From Polaromonas sp. (GTDB taxonomy: Bacteria; Pseudomonadota; Gammaproteobacteria; Burkholderiales; Burkholderiaceae_C): 64,000 nucleotides of DNA. The notes beneath the pieces were generated by a model. The model saw only the letters and a program-made list of their open reading frames with translations. It did no database searches and was not told the DNA's origin. Shown here piece after piece: positions 38,400-46,320 of this stretch. The translations under genes and the position numbers were made by a program. The stretch spans positions 80,288 through 144,287 of the forward strand of contig NZ_JAQSDL010000092.1 of assembly GCF_029945895.1 (NCBI RefSeq), written 5' to 3'. The stretch's first letter is position 1. Each line of letters begins with the position of its first letter.

Positions 38400-39554
38400 T
38401 CATGACGGAGCCGCGTAGCGGGCCACAAAACCGCGGTCGATGCGGTCTTTCAGGTGCCACACCCAGCGCCCTTCCACGTGCAGATCGCCCCAGGCGGCAA
38501 TCGCGTAACGCCCGCCGCAGGAGATCAGGTTCAGCGTGCGCGCGGGCGGCGCGTAAGGCAGCAGCGCCTGGCCCTGCCAGGCAGCGCGCAGGTTGGCCAG
38601 CAGCGGCGGCCCGGCACGCACGGCATACACACCACTGCGCGGATGCGGCGCATCGATGCGGCTGGCCACATCGCCGGCGGCAAACACATGAGGGTGGCTG
38701 GTGCTTTGCTGAAAGCGGTTGACGGCCACAAACCCGGCTTCGTCCAGGGCCAGCCCGCTGCCGGCCAGCCAGCCCGGCGCCTGCGCACCCACGGCCAGCA
38801 AGGGAGCGTCGCAGGCCAGGCGCGCGCCGCCGGCCAGCTGGATTTCTCCGGCCGACATGCCCACACAGGCAGCGGGCAGCACCGTGATCTGCAGGCGACG
38901 CAGGGCCTGGACCACCCGGCGCTGCACACCGGCCGGGTAGTTCCAGGCCGGTGGCGGGCCCCCGGTCACCAGGCTGATGCGGCTGCCCGGCGGGTTGCCG
39001 GCGCTGCCCAGCGCATGGGCGGCGGCCATCGCCAGTTCCAGCCCCGCCGCGCCCGCCCCCACCACCGCCAGATGAATCGGTCGGCTGCGGCCCAGCGCTG
39101 CCACCTGCGGCCACAACTGGCCAAAAGATTCGATGGGGCGCACAAACAGGGCGTGTTCGCGCGCGCCGGGCATTTGCGCCTCGATGCTTTCGCGGTCCAT
39201 CACCGGGCCGGTGTTGAGGCTCAGCCAGTCCCAGGCCAGCGTCTCCCCGCCAGCCAGTCTCACGGTTTTCGCCTCGGCATCAAGGCCGACGCCACTGCCC
39301 TGAACGTAACGTGCACCGCAGCCCGCCAGCAGCCCGTCCAGCGGGATGACGCACTGGTCAAGCGTGTAATGCCCGGCCACAAAACCCGGGACCATGCCGG
39401 AATACAGCTGGCGCGGGTAAGGGGCAATCACGGTGATGTTGAGGTCCGCCGGCCGGTTTTGCGCCAGGCTGTGCAGCACATGCACATGGGCATGGCCGGC
39501 GCCCAGCAGCACCAGGTGTTTCAAGCCGGGGCGTGCATTCGAAGTAACAGTCAT
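38400..39554 (-). CDS. SelD-associated pyridine nucleotide-disulfide oxidoreductase family protein
   Basis: A 384-residue FAD/NAD-binding flavoprotein of the family also found fused to the N-terminus of SelD (TIGR03169 type), related to NDH-2. First dinucleotide fold HLVLLGAGHAHVHVLHSLAQ, RQLYSGMVPGFVAGHY, second fold LAVVGAGAAGLELAMAAAHA, and the FAD-binding AAGDVASR. No redox CxxxxC pair is present. It overlaps the DUF3047 gene (ATGA), and both face a cluster of arsenosugar-type genes. A role in selenium or arsenic chemistry is inference from context. Confidence 0.82.
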   Translation of the reverse strand: MTVTSNARPGLKHLVLLGAGHAHVHVLHSLAQNRPADLNITVIAPYPRQLYSGMVPGFVAGHYTLDQCVIPLDGLLAGCGARYVQGSGVGLDAEAKTVRLAGGETLAWDWLSLNTGPVMDRESIEAQMPGAREHALFVRPIESFGQLWPQVAALGRSRPIHLAVVGAGAAGLELAMAAAHALGSAGNPPGSRISLVTGGPPPAWNYPAGVQRRVVQALRRLQITVLPAACVGMSAGEIQLAGGARLACDAPLLAVGAQAPGWLAGSGLALDEAGFVAVNRFQQSTSHPHVFAAGDVASRIDAPHPRSGVYAVRAGPPLLANLRAAWQGQALLPYAPPARTLNLISCGGRYAIAAWGDLHVEGRWVWHLKDRIDRGFVARYAAPS

Positions 39555-40291
39555 GGGGACAGTGTGACATCCCCGACATGGCCCAGGCTGCGGCCGCCGG
39601 TGTTGTCGGCATCGGCGCCCACCAGCACGCCCTGCAGCGGCGGCACCGCAGCGCTTTCCTCGCCAAAAGCGCGGCGAAAATCAGCGCCGAGATCGCGCGA
39701 ATGGGCGACCCACTGACCCAGGCGCTGCTCGCCGCTGTCCAGCACGATGAAACGCACACGCGCGCTGTAGGCATTGGGCAGCAAGGTGCCTGGCGCCAAG
39801 GTGGCATCCCAGACGTAACACAGGGTGGCAGACGGCAGCTTCTCACCGCTGGCGACACGCGCCAGGCGCAACAGGTTGCGCTCGATCAGTCCGAGCCTGT
39901 CCAGCGGCATGTCAAACAGCGCACACACCTTGAGCGGGCTGTCGTCGCCCTCGCGGCGGCGCAGGTCGCCGCCGAGCAGCGCTTCGTCCAGCCGCCAGCG
40001 CCAGCGCAGCCGCAGCCCCGCCTCGGGCACGAGCGCAGGCAGGTCGTGCACCAGATTGCCATAGGACTTGATCGCCTCAACCCGCAGCACCTTGCGCCCA
40101 TCCATCTCGACCAGGGCATAACGGGTCAGCGGGATCTTGCCGCCCGGCACGCCCACCACACGCCAGGGCGCCGGTGGCTGCGCTCCGGAGGCCGATGAAA
40201 ACGCCGTGAGGGCCGGGCCGGGCGCCTGCGCCTGCGCCTGCGCCAGGGGCAGCAACAGTCCGGCGAGCCACACCGCCAGCCAGGGCGTCAT
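39551..40291 (-). CDS. DUF3047 exported protein
   Basis: A 246-residue protein: signal peptide (WLAVWLAGLLLPLAQAQAQA) and a DUF3047 beta-sandwich domain with KVLRVEAIKSYGNLVHDL, LRWRWRLDEALLGGDLR, LCYVWD and GVLVGADADNTGG. The fold resembles carbohydrate-binding modules; function unknown. Its start lies two bases from the end of the VTT-flavoprotein gene and its end overlaps the downstream flavoprotein gene, so three minus-strand genes form an operon. Confidence 0.78.
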   Translation of the reverse strand: MTPWLAVWLAGLLLPLAQAQAQAPGPALTAFSSASGAQPPAPWRVVGVPGGKIPLTRYALVEMDGRKVLRVEAIKSYGNLVHDLPALVPEAGLRLRWRWRLDEALLGGDLRRREGDDSPLKVCALFDMPLDRLGLIERNLLRLARVASGEKLPSATLCYVWDATLAPGTLLPNAYSARVRFIVLDSGEQRLGQWVAHSRDLGADFRRAFGEESAAVPPLQGVLVGADADNTGGRSLGHVGDVTLSP

Positions 40292-40292
40292 G

Positions 40293-42455
40293 TCAACCCC
40301 GCTTCCAGTCGTGGTAGCGGCGCACCCATTCGAGCAGGCGTCTGGGCTGGTGCGCGCGTTTCCATTCGCCGGCCGCGTATTTGTTGGCCTCGGCCAGCGT
40401 CGGGTAGGTGTGAATGGTGGAGAGGATCTTGTTCAAGCCCAGGCCGTGCCGCATGGCCAGCACATACTCGGCCAGCAGGTCCCCCGCATGGGTGCCGACG
40501 ATGGTCACACCCAGAATCGTGTCCTTGCCCGGCACCGTCAGCACCTTGACAAAACCGCGTGCCTCGCCGTCGGCAATGGCGCGGTCCAGGTCGTCCATGT
40601 CGTAACGCGTGACTTCAAAGGCCACGCCTTTTTCTCTGGCCTCCTGCTCGTTCAGGCCGACACGCGCCACCTCCGGGTCGATGAAGGTCGTCCAGGGAAT
40701 CACCGAATAGTCGGCCTTGAACAGCCTGAACTCGCCAAACAGCGCATTGACCGCGGCATACCAGGCCTGGTGCGCCGCCACATGGGTGAGCTGGTAGGGT
40801 CCGGCCACGTCGCCCGCCGCGTAGATGTTGGGGTAGATCGTCTGCAGGTAATCGTTGGTGTCCACCGTGCGTTGCACCGGAATGCCGAGTTCTTCCAGCC
40901 CGTAACCTTCCAGCCTTGCGACCCGCCCGACGGCGCAGATCAGCTGGTCAAAATCAAGGCGCTGTTCACTGCCGCCGTGTTGGACAACCAGCGTTTTCAC
41001 ACCGGCGGAGGTTTCGCAGCGCAAGGCCTTGTGGTCGGTCAGCACCGACACGCCATCGGCGGCCAGCGCCTGGCGCGCCAGCTCCGACACCTCTGCATCT
41101 TCACGCAGCATCAGGCGCGGCGCCATCTCGACCTGCGTGACCAGCGAACCCAGCCGGGCAAAGGCCTGGGCCAGTTCACAGCCGATCGGTCCGCCGCCGA
41201 GGATCACCAGGCGCCGCGGCAGCTCGTCGAGTTGCGCGAAGGCCTCCCACAGGGTGTCGCTGGTGAGGTAGCCACTGTCATCCAGCCCCGGCAGGGGCGG
41301 CACCAAGGGCCGCGCGCCCGCCGCAATGACGATGCTACGTGTCGTCAAAGTCTGGGTGCCGCCCTCGTTGAGCGTGATTTCCACCGTCCACGGGTTGACG
41401 ATGCGCGCATGGCCCTGCAGCACCTCCACCCCCAGGCCGGTGTAACGCTCGATGCTGTCATGCGGCTCTATCGCGCGGATGACCGCCGCAATCCTCTGCA
41501 TCACCGCCTTGAAGCTGAACACCGGCGTGTTGTCGCTCATGCCGTAGCTGGCGCCATGTTTCATCTGGTGCGCCAGTTTCGCGCTACGGATCAGCGCCTT
41601 GGACGGCACGCAGCCGTAGTTCAGGCAGTCGCCGCCCATCTTGTGGGCTTCCACCAGCGTGACTTTGGCCTTGACCACCGCGGCGATGTAGGCCGACACC
41701 AGGCCGCCGGCGCCGGCCCCGATCACGATGAGGTTGCGGTCAAAACGCGCGGGGCGCACACTGGCCCAGCGCGCGTAAACCTTGCGCCGCTTGAAAAACT
41801 GCAGCACCTTGTTGACCGCGAGCGGCAACACGCCCAGCAGCACAAAGGAGCCGATCAACGCCGGCGAGGCAATCGACTGCAGCGAATCGATTTTCGCGAT
41901 CTGCGTGCCGGCATTCACATACACCAGGGTGCCCGCCAGCATGCCGAGCTGGCTGACCCAGAAGTAGGTCCAGGTCCGGATACGGGTCAGGCCCATGAGC
42001 AGGTTGAGGGCAAAAAACGGCACGACCGGGATCAGCCGCAGCGAAAACAGGTAAAACGCGCCCTCTTTGTCTATGCCCTTGTTGATCTCGTCCAGCCGCT
42101 TGCCAAAACGCGCCTGGATGCTGTCCCGCAGCAGGTAACGTGCCGCCAGCATGGCCAGCGTCGCCCCCAGGGTCGAGGCAAAAGACACCACAATGGTGCC
42201 AAGCACCAAGCCAAAGCCGGCACCGGCCGCCAGCGTCATGATGACGGCGCCCGGCAGCGACAGACCGGTCACGGCAACGTAAACCGCAAAAAACACCAGC
42301 GTCACCCCCACCGGCTTCTGCTCAAAAAGCGCCTGGAAAGACGACTGGCTCTCCTTGAGAAAGGCCAGGCTCAAAAATCGCCCCAGATCCAGCGCAAAAA
42401 AGGCGCCTATGCCCGCCAGCAGCAACGCGGCAATGACAAGTTTGCGTGAATTCAA
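40293..42455 (-). CDS. VTT/TVP38 membrane domain fused to mercuric-reductase-like flavoprotein
   Basis: A 720-residue fusion. Residues ~1-225 are a VTT/TVP38 (DedA-like) membrane domain with six hydrophobic segments (GVTLVFFAVYVAVTGLSLPG, FFALNLLMGLTRIRTWTYF). Residues ~240-720 are a group-I disulfide oxidoreductase: FAD fold VIGAGAGGLVSAYIAAVVKA, redox pair GGDCLNYGCVPSK, NAD fold VILGGGPIGCELAQAF, YAAGDVAGPYQLTH, and dimer-interface His in TIHTYPTLAEANKY. The terminal Cys pair of true MerA and a heavy-metal-binding N-terminal domain are absent. Substrate unknown; a membrane-coupled reductase for a thiol or metalloid is possible. Confidence 0.88.
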   Translation of the reverse strand: MNSRKLVIAALLLAGIGAFFALDLGRFLSLAFLKESQSSFQALFEQKPVGVTLVFFAVYVAVTGLSLPGAVIMTLAAGAGFGLVLGTIVVSFASTLGATLAMLAARYLLRDSIQARFGKRLDEINKGIDKEGAFYLFSLRLIPVVPFFALNLLMGLTRIRTWTYFWVSQLGMLAGTLVYVNAGTQIAKIDSLQSIASPALIGSFVLLGVLPLAVNKVLQFFKRRKVYARWASVRPARFDRNLIVIGAGAGGLVSAYIAAVVKAKVTLVEAHKMGGDCLNYGCVPSKALIRSAKLAHQMKHGASYGMSDNTPVFSFKAVMQRIAAVIRAIEPHDSIERYTGLGVEVLQGHARIVNPWTVEITLNEGGTQTLTTRSIVIAAGARPLVPPLPGLDDSGYLTSDTLWEAFAQLDELPRRLVILGGGPIGCELAQAFARLGSLVTQVEMAPRLMLREDAEVSELARQALAADGVSVLTDHKALRCETSAGVKTLVVQHGGSEQRLDFDQLICAVGRVARLEGYGLEELGIPVQRTVDTNDYLQTIYPNIYAAGDVAGPYQLTHVAAHQAWYAAVNALFGEFRLFKADYSVIPWTTFIDPEVARVGLNEQEAREKGVAFEVTRYDMDDLDRAIADGEARGFVKVLTVPGKDTILGVTIVGTHAGDLLAEYVLAMRHGLGLNKILSTIHTYPTLAEANKYAAGEWKRAHQPRRLLEWVRRYHDWKRG

Positions 42456-42504
42456 GTCCGTCCCCGGTGTGTGTTCTGTGGAGGTTGTCGGGCAAAACCG
42501 CCAA

Positions 42505-42537
42505 TTCTTACAACACCAGGCGTGGGCGGTGTAAGAA
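42505..42537. promoter_or_regulatory. Inverted repeat in divergent promoter region (candidate operator)
   Basis: TTCTTACA (42505-42512) and its complement TGTAAGAA (42530-42537) with a 17 bp spacer, between the VTT-flavoprotein and mtnP genes. Direct repeats TAACAC occur at 42574 and 42585, 11 bp apart. No regulator gene is nearby. Confidence 0.45.
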
Positions 42538-42661
42538 ACCCCGCCGGGCGACGACCAAGCAGGAAAACGGGTTTAACACGAGGCTAACACTGCTTCCTCA
42601 AATTCCGCTCAAAATCCCCGTCTAAGCCTGACATTCACCCCTCCACAAGGAAATCCCCCCC

Positions 42662-43540
42662 ATGACCCAGGCACTGGTAGGCATCATCGGAGGCAGCGGC
42701 CTCTACCAGATGGACGCACTCGAGAACGCGCAGGAACACGTGATGGACACACCTTTCGGCGCCCCCTCCGACGTGCTGGTCACCGGCAGCGTCCACGGCG
42801 TTCCGGCAGTATTTCTGGCCCGTCATGCTCGGGGCCACCGCCTGCTGCCCTTCGAAGTGCCTTACCGCGCCAACATCCATGCCATGAAGCAGCTGGGCGT
42901 GCGCTACCTCGTCTCGGTGTCGGCTGTGGGTTCGCTGCGGGAGGATTTCAAGCCGCTGGACATGGTGCTGCCCGACCAGTTCATCGACCTGACCAGGCGC
43001 CGTGACAGCACTTTTTTTGGGCAGGGCGCGGTCGCCCATGTGTCCATGGCGCAGCCGGTTTGCCCTGCGGCCGCCGGCGTGCTGGCGCGTGCGGTGCGCA
43101 GCGTGCTGGCGACCGATGCCTCCGGCCACGGCGTCAGCCTGCACGAAGGCGGCACCTATGTGTGTATCGAGGGCCCACAGTTCTCCAGCCTGGCCGAGTC
43201 GCACTGGTACCGCAGCATGGGTGCGGGCGTGATCGGCATGACCAACATGCCCGAGGCCAAACTCGCGCGCGAGGCGCAGATCGCCTACACCACGCTGGCG
43301 ATGGTGACCGATTTTGATTGCTGGCATCCGCGTGAGGCGCACGTCAACGCCAACATGGCGCTGGCCAACCTGCTCAAAAACGCGGGCCGTGCCCAGCAGG
43401 TGGTGGCTGAGGTGATACGCCTGCTGGGCACCGAACAGCCGGCCAGCGAGGCCCACACCGCACTGCACAACGCGCTGGTCACCCAGCCCGACGCGATGGC
43501 CCCCGAGGTGCGCGCGCGCCTGGCCGCGCTGCTGCCCTGA
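42662..43540 (+). CDS. mtnP: Methylthioadenosine phosphorylase family protein
   Basis: A 292-residue purine-nucleoside-phosphorylase-fold protein of the MTAP family. Phosphate-binding IIGGSGLYQMDAL, FLARHARGHRLLPFEVPYRA, LVSVSAVGSLREDFKPLD, FVCIEGPQFSS-like YVCIEGPQFSSLAES and MTNMPEAKLAREA are diagnostic. It splits 5'-methylthioadenosine (or a related 5'-deoxyadenosyl compound) to adenine and a sugar phosphate. Placement directly before arsS suggests it may release adenine from a 5'-deoxyadenosyl-arsenic intermediate; that is inference. AAGGAA lies upstream of the ATG. Confidence 0.92.
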   Translation: MTQALVGIIGGSGLYQMDALENAQEHVMDTPFGAPSDVLVTGSVHGVPAVFLARHARGHRLLPFEVPYRANIHAMKQLGVRYLVSVSAVGSLREDFKPLDMVLPDQFIDLTRRRDSTFFGQGAVAHVSMAQPVCPAAAGVLARAVRSVLATDASGHGVSLHEGGTYVCIEGPQFSSLAESHWYRSMGAGVIGMTNMPEAKLAREAQIAYTTLAMVTDFDCWHPREAHVNANMALANLLKNAGRAQQVVAEVIRLLGTEQPASEAHTALHNALVTQPDAMAPEVRARLAALLP

Positions 43541-43558
43541 ACTTCAACGGACCGACTC

Positions 43559-44521
43559 ATGCACGACACCCTTCCTCTGCTGAAAAAGACGCCTTTCCCG
43601 GCCTTGCGCCGCGCACAGCTCGACACCCTGCAGGTCAACCTCGGCTACCAATGCAACCAGAGCTGCGTGCACTGCCATGTCAACGCCGGCCCGAACCGCA
43701 CCGAAATGATGGACGCCGACACCCTGGCGCTGATCCCGCAGGTGCTGGCCGCGCGCGGCCTGCGGACGCTGGACCTGACCGGCGGCGCCCCCGAGCTGCA
43801 TGAAGGCTTTCGCGCGCTGGTGCGCGCTGCGCGGGCGCAGGGTGTGCGCGTAATCGACCGCTGCAATCTCACCATCCTGTTTGAGCCCGGGCAAGAGGGG
43901 CTGGCCGAATTTCTGGCTGGCCAGCGCGTCGAGATCGTCGCTTCGATGCCCTGCTACTCGGCCGCCAATGTCGACAAGCAGCGCGGTGAAGGGGTGTTCG
44001 ACCTCAGCATCGCGGCCCTGCAAAAACTCAACCAGCTCGGTTACGGCCAGGCTGGCACCGGCCTGTCGCTGAACCTGGTCTACAACCCACAGGGCCCGTC
44101 GCTGCCGCCCGACCAGCAGGCGCTGCAGGCGGACTACAAGCGCGAGCTGCTGGCGCATTTCGGCATTGTGTTCAACGAGCTGTACGCGCTGACCAACATG
44201 CCTATCCAGCGTTTTGGCTCGACCCTGGTGTCCAAGGGCACGTTTGACAGCTACATGGACCTGCTCAAGGGCAGCTTCCAGCAGCAGAACCTGGCCGGCG
44301 TGATGTGCCGCAACACGGTCAGCGTGGACTGGCAGGGTTGGCTGTCGGACTGCGACTTCAACCAGCAGCTCGGCCTGCCACTGGGCACCTCCGGCCTGCG
44401 GCGCCATTTGCGTGATCTGCTCGCCAGCGGAATCGATGAGCAGCCCATCCGTGTGGCGGGCCACTGTTATGGCTGCACCGCCGGCCAGGGCAGCAGCTGC
44501 GGCGGCGCGCTGGAGCACTGA
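43559..44521 (+). CDS. arsS: ArsS-type radical SAM protein (arsenosugar biosynthesis)
   Basis: A 320-residue radical SAM enzyme. The 4Fe-4S cluster cysteines are in LGYQCNQSCVHCHVNAGPNR (CxxxCxxC), followed by LDLTGGAPEL. The DUF3641-type C-terminal half contains NMPIQRFGS, GVMCRNTVSVDWQGWLSDCD and a final Cys-rich stretch HCYGCTAGQGSSCGG. NCBI names this family (old 'radical SAM/Cys-rich') arsenosugar biosynthesis ArsS. It is thought to join a 5'-deoxyadenosyl group to dimethylarsenic. It lies between mtnP and two arsenosugar-named glycosyltransferases, 8 to 18 bases apart. Confidence 0.92.
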   Translation: MHDTLPLLKKTPFPALRRAQLDTLQVNLGYQCNQSCVHCHVNAGPNRTEMMDADTLALIPQVLAARGLRTLDLTGGAPELHEGFRALVRAARAQGVRVIDRCNLTILFEPGQEGLAEFLAGQRVEIVASMPCYSAANVDKQRGEGVFDLSIAALQKLNQLGYGQAGTGLSLNLVYNPQGPSLPPDQQALQADYKRELLAHFGIVFNELYALTNMPIQRFGSTLVSKGTFDSYMDLLKGSFQQQNLAGVMCRNTVSVDWQGWLSDCDFNQQLGLPLGTSGLRRHLRDLLASGIDEQPIRVAGHCYGCTAGQGSSCGGALEH

Positions 44522-44528
44522 GCACACC

Positions 44529-45212
44529 ATGGCAGCGGCGCGCCTGTCGGTGGTTTTGCCCGTGCTGGAGGAAGCCGCCGGCCTGGGCGCAGCCCTGCAG
44601 GCGCTGGCTCCGCTACGGGCACGCGGTGCCGAAGTGATCGTGGCCGACGGCGGCAGCAGCGACGGCAGCGCCGCGCTGGCGCAGGCCGGTGGTGCGCAAG
44701 TCGTCACCGCGTCGCGCGGCCGGGCGCTGCAGATGAACGCGGGGGCAGCGCAGGCTCGTGGCGATGTGCTGCTGTTTCTGCATGCCGACACCGCCTTGCC
44801 CGCCGGCGCCGACGCGCTGATCGGCCAGGCACTGGCTGACGGCTCGCACGTCTGGGGCCGTTTTGATGTGAGCATCACCGGGCGCCCCCGCCTGCTCAGG
44901 CTGATCGCCGCCCTGATGAACCTGCGTTCGCGCCGGACCGGCATCGCCACCGGCGACCAGGCCATGTTCATGACCCGCACGGCCTTCGATACTGTAGGCG
45001 GCTTCCCGGCCCAGCCGCTGATGGAAGACATCGAGATGTCCCGGCGGCTGCTCACACTGTCGCGTCCCGTTTGCTTGAGGGCCAGGGTGCAAACCTCGGG
45101 CCGGCGCTGGGAAAACCGCGGCGTCTGGCGCACCGTGCTGCTGATGTGGCGGCTGCGTTTTGCCTACTGGCGCGGCGCGGCGCCAGAGCGTCTGGCCGAA
45201 CTGTACCGATGA
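44529..45212 (+). CDS. TIGR04283-family glycosyltransferase (arsenosugar-associated)
   Basis: A 227-residue family-2 glycosyltransferase. LSVVLPVLEEAAGL at the start, VIVADGGSSDGSA, the DxD motif in LLFLHADTALP, and DQAMFMTRTAFDTVGGFP with the catalytic region PLMEDIEMSRRL. Family 2 enzymes use nucleotide-sugars. The start at 44529 follows seven bases after the arsS stop. The exact sugar donor and acceptor are unknown; the family name is based on genome neighbourhood. Confidence 0.88.
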   Translation: MAAARLSVVLPVLEEAAGLGAALQALAPLRARGAEVIVADGGSSDGSAALAQAGGAQVVTASRGRALQMNAGAAQARGDVLLFLHADTALPAGADALIGQALADGSHVWGRFDVSITGRPRLLRLIAALMNLRSRRTGIATGDQAMFMTRTAFDTVGGFPAQPLMEDIEMSRRLLTLSRPVCLRARVQTSGRRWENRGVWRTVLLMWRLRFAYWRGAAPERLAELYR

Positions 45213-45219
45213 ACACGCC

Positions 45220-45885
45220 ATGACCCGCCTCGTAATTTTTGCCAAGGCACCGCAGCCCGGCGCCGTGAAGACCCGGCTGATTCCTGCGCTGGGGGCGGAC
45301 GGCGCAGCGGCGCTGGCGCGCGCCATGCTGGCGCACACGCTGCAACAGGCGCTGGCGGCCGGCCTGGAGGCGGTCGAGCTGTGTTTGAGCCCGGCGCCCG
45401 GCGACCCGGCCTGGCACGGCGTGACGCTGCCTGCGGGCATGCTCTGCACGGCGCAGGGCGAGGGTGACCTCGGTGAACGCATGGACCGTGCGCTGCAGCG
45501 TGCCCTCGCCCTGCACACCGGCCCGGTGCTGCTGATCGGCACCGACTGTCCGGCACTGGGCAGTGAGCACCTGCGCGAGGCCGCCCGGCAGCTGGGGCAA
45601 CACGACGCGGCGCTGCTGCCTGTGGCCGACGGCGGTTATGTGCTGATCGGCCTGCGCGCGCCCTGCCCCGCCATCTTCAGGCACATGGCGTGGAGCACAT
45701 CCACCGTTGCTGCTGAAACGCTGCAGCGCCTCGCCGCGCTGGGTCTGCGCGTGTGGCAGGGGCCGGTGCTGCACGACATCGACAACGCGGCCGACCTGGC
45801 CCACCTGCCGGCCGGCTTCATGGCCCCGGAATATGAAGGCAAATCGGCCTCCAGCCCTTTCAGGAAAAGCGCCAGCAGCTCCTGA
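45220..45885 (+). CDS. TIGR04282-family (DUF2064) glycosyltransferase-like protein
   Basis: A 221-residue CofC/nucleotidyltransferase-like protein of the DUF2064 family: LVIFAKAPQPGAVKTRLIPA, GDLGERMDRALQRAL, LLIGTDCPALGSEHLREAA, LLPVADGGYVLIGL and a C-terminal VLHDIDNAADLAHL. It probably activates or transfers a sugar in the same pathway. Starts seven bases after the preceding gene. Its last ~15 residues (KSASSPFRKSASSS) and the TGA stop are encoded by a short dispersed repeat, so the native C-terminus was replaced or extended. Confidence 0.85.
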   Translation: MTRLVIFAKAPQPGAVKTRLIPALGADGAAALARAMLAHTLQQALAAGLEAVELCLSPAPGDPAWHGVTLPAGMLCTAQGEGDLGERMDRALQRALALHTGPVLLIGTDCPALGSEHLREAARQLGQHDAALLPVADGGYVLIGLRAPCPAIFRHMAWSTSTVAAETLQRLAALGLRVWQGPVLHDIDNAADLAHLPAGFMAPEYEGKSASSPFRKSASSS

Positions 45886-45894
45886 TTCAATAGC
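45833..45894 (-). repeat. Short dispersed repeat at 3' end of TIGR04282 gene
   Basis: Minus strand reads GCTATTGAATCAGGAGCTGC, TGGCGCT, then AAAGGGCTGGAGGCCGATTT. Full-length, near-consensus. It provides the stop codon of the glycosyltransferase gene. Confidence 0.88.
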
Positions 45895-45919
45895 AAAGTC
45901 ACTTCCGGGAAGACGCCTC

Positions 45920-46189
45920 ATGCGCAACACCCCGAACGACCAGAACCTCTACGACATCGTCGCCCACTACGACCGTCGCCAGTTGCAGAGCCCGGCCGAC
46001 CTCCAAAACAGCGCCTGCTGCGATGCCAGCCAGCAGCATGCCCGAGTGACTCAAGCCCCTGCTGGCGCGCATCCATCCCGAGCTGTTGTCACGTTAATAC
46101 GGTTGCGGTCTGGTCTGCGCACCGGCCTGTCATTTGACGGCGCGCCCGGCGGCAGCACCAGCGTTTGCGGGCCGGACGGTTGCTGCTGA
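45920..46189 (+). pseudogene. Remnant of an ArsM-like arsenite methyltransferase
   Basis: The frame begins MRNTPNDQNLYDIVAHYD and runs through LQSPADLQNSACCDAS, as the N-terminus of methyltransferases beside arsS genes. It then breaks: from 46038 the homologous sequence continues in the +1 frame as MPE-stop-LKPLLARIHPELLSR, a second stop, then YGCGLVCAPA. The first stop replaces an expected Trp (TGA for TGG). The SAM-binding domain is missing altogether, and the first frame then ends in GGSTSVCGPDGCC, which looks like the Cys-rich C-terminus. So the gene carries a frameshift, two stops and a large internal deletion. No gene product of normal function is expected. Family assignment is from memory of homologues, not a search. 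Confidence 0.72.
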
Positions 46190-46256
46190 TTTGCTTGAAG
46201 CCACGGGATGCCTGCTGAAAAGCAGCCTCGCCGCTTTAACCCATACGCGATATTCA

Positions 46257-46290
46257 GCTATTATTTATGTAGCATCTGTCGCTGCAAAGC
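46257..46290 (+). repeat. Partial short dispersed repeat
   Basis: GCTATTATTTATGTAGCATC then TGTCGCTGC; only the first half of the family is recognisable. It lies between the arsM remnant and the next gene, 30 bases before its start. Confidence 0.5.
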
Positions 46291-46320
46291 GCCGCCCACC
46301 TCCACCACCGAAGGACTCCA

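Noticed and set aside
38400..39554. Classing the flavoprotein as type II NADH dehydrogenase
   Set aside because: The sequence has the related fold, but the start (GAGHAHVHVL) and length fit the SelD-associated family better, and the membrane-anchoring C-terminal region of NDH-2 is not seen.
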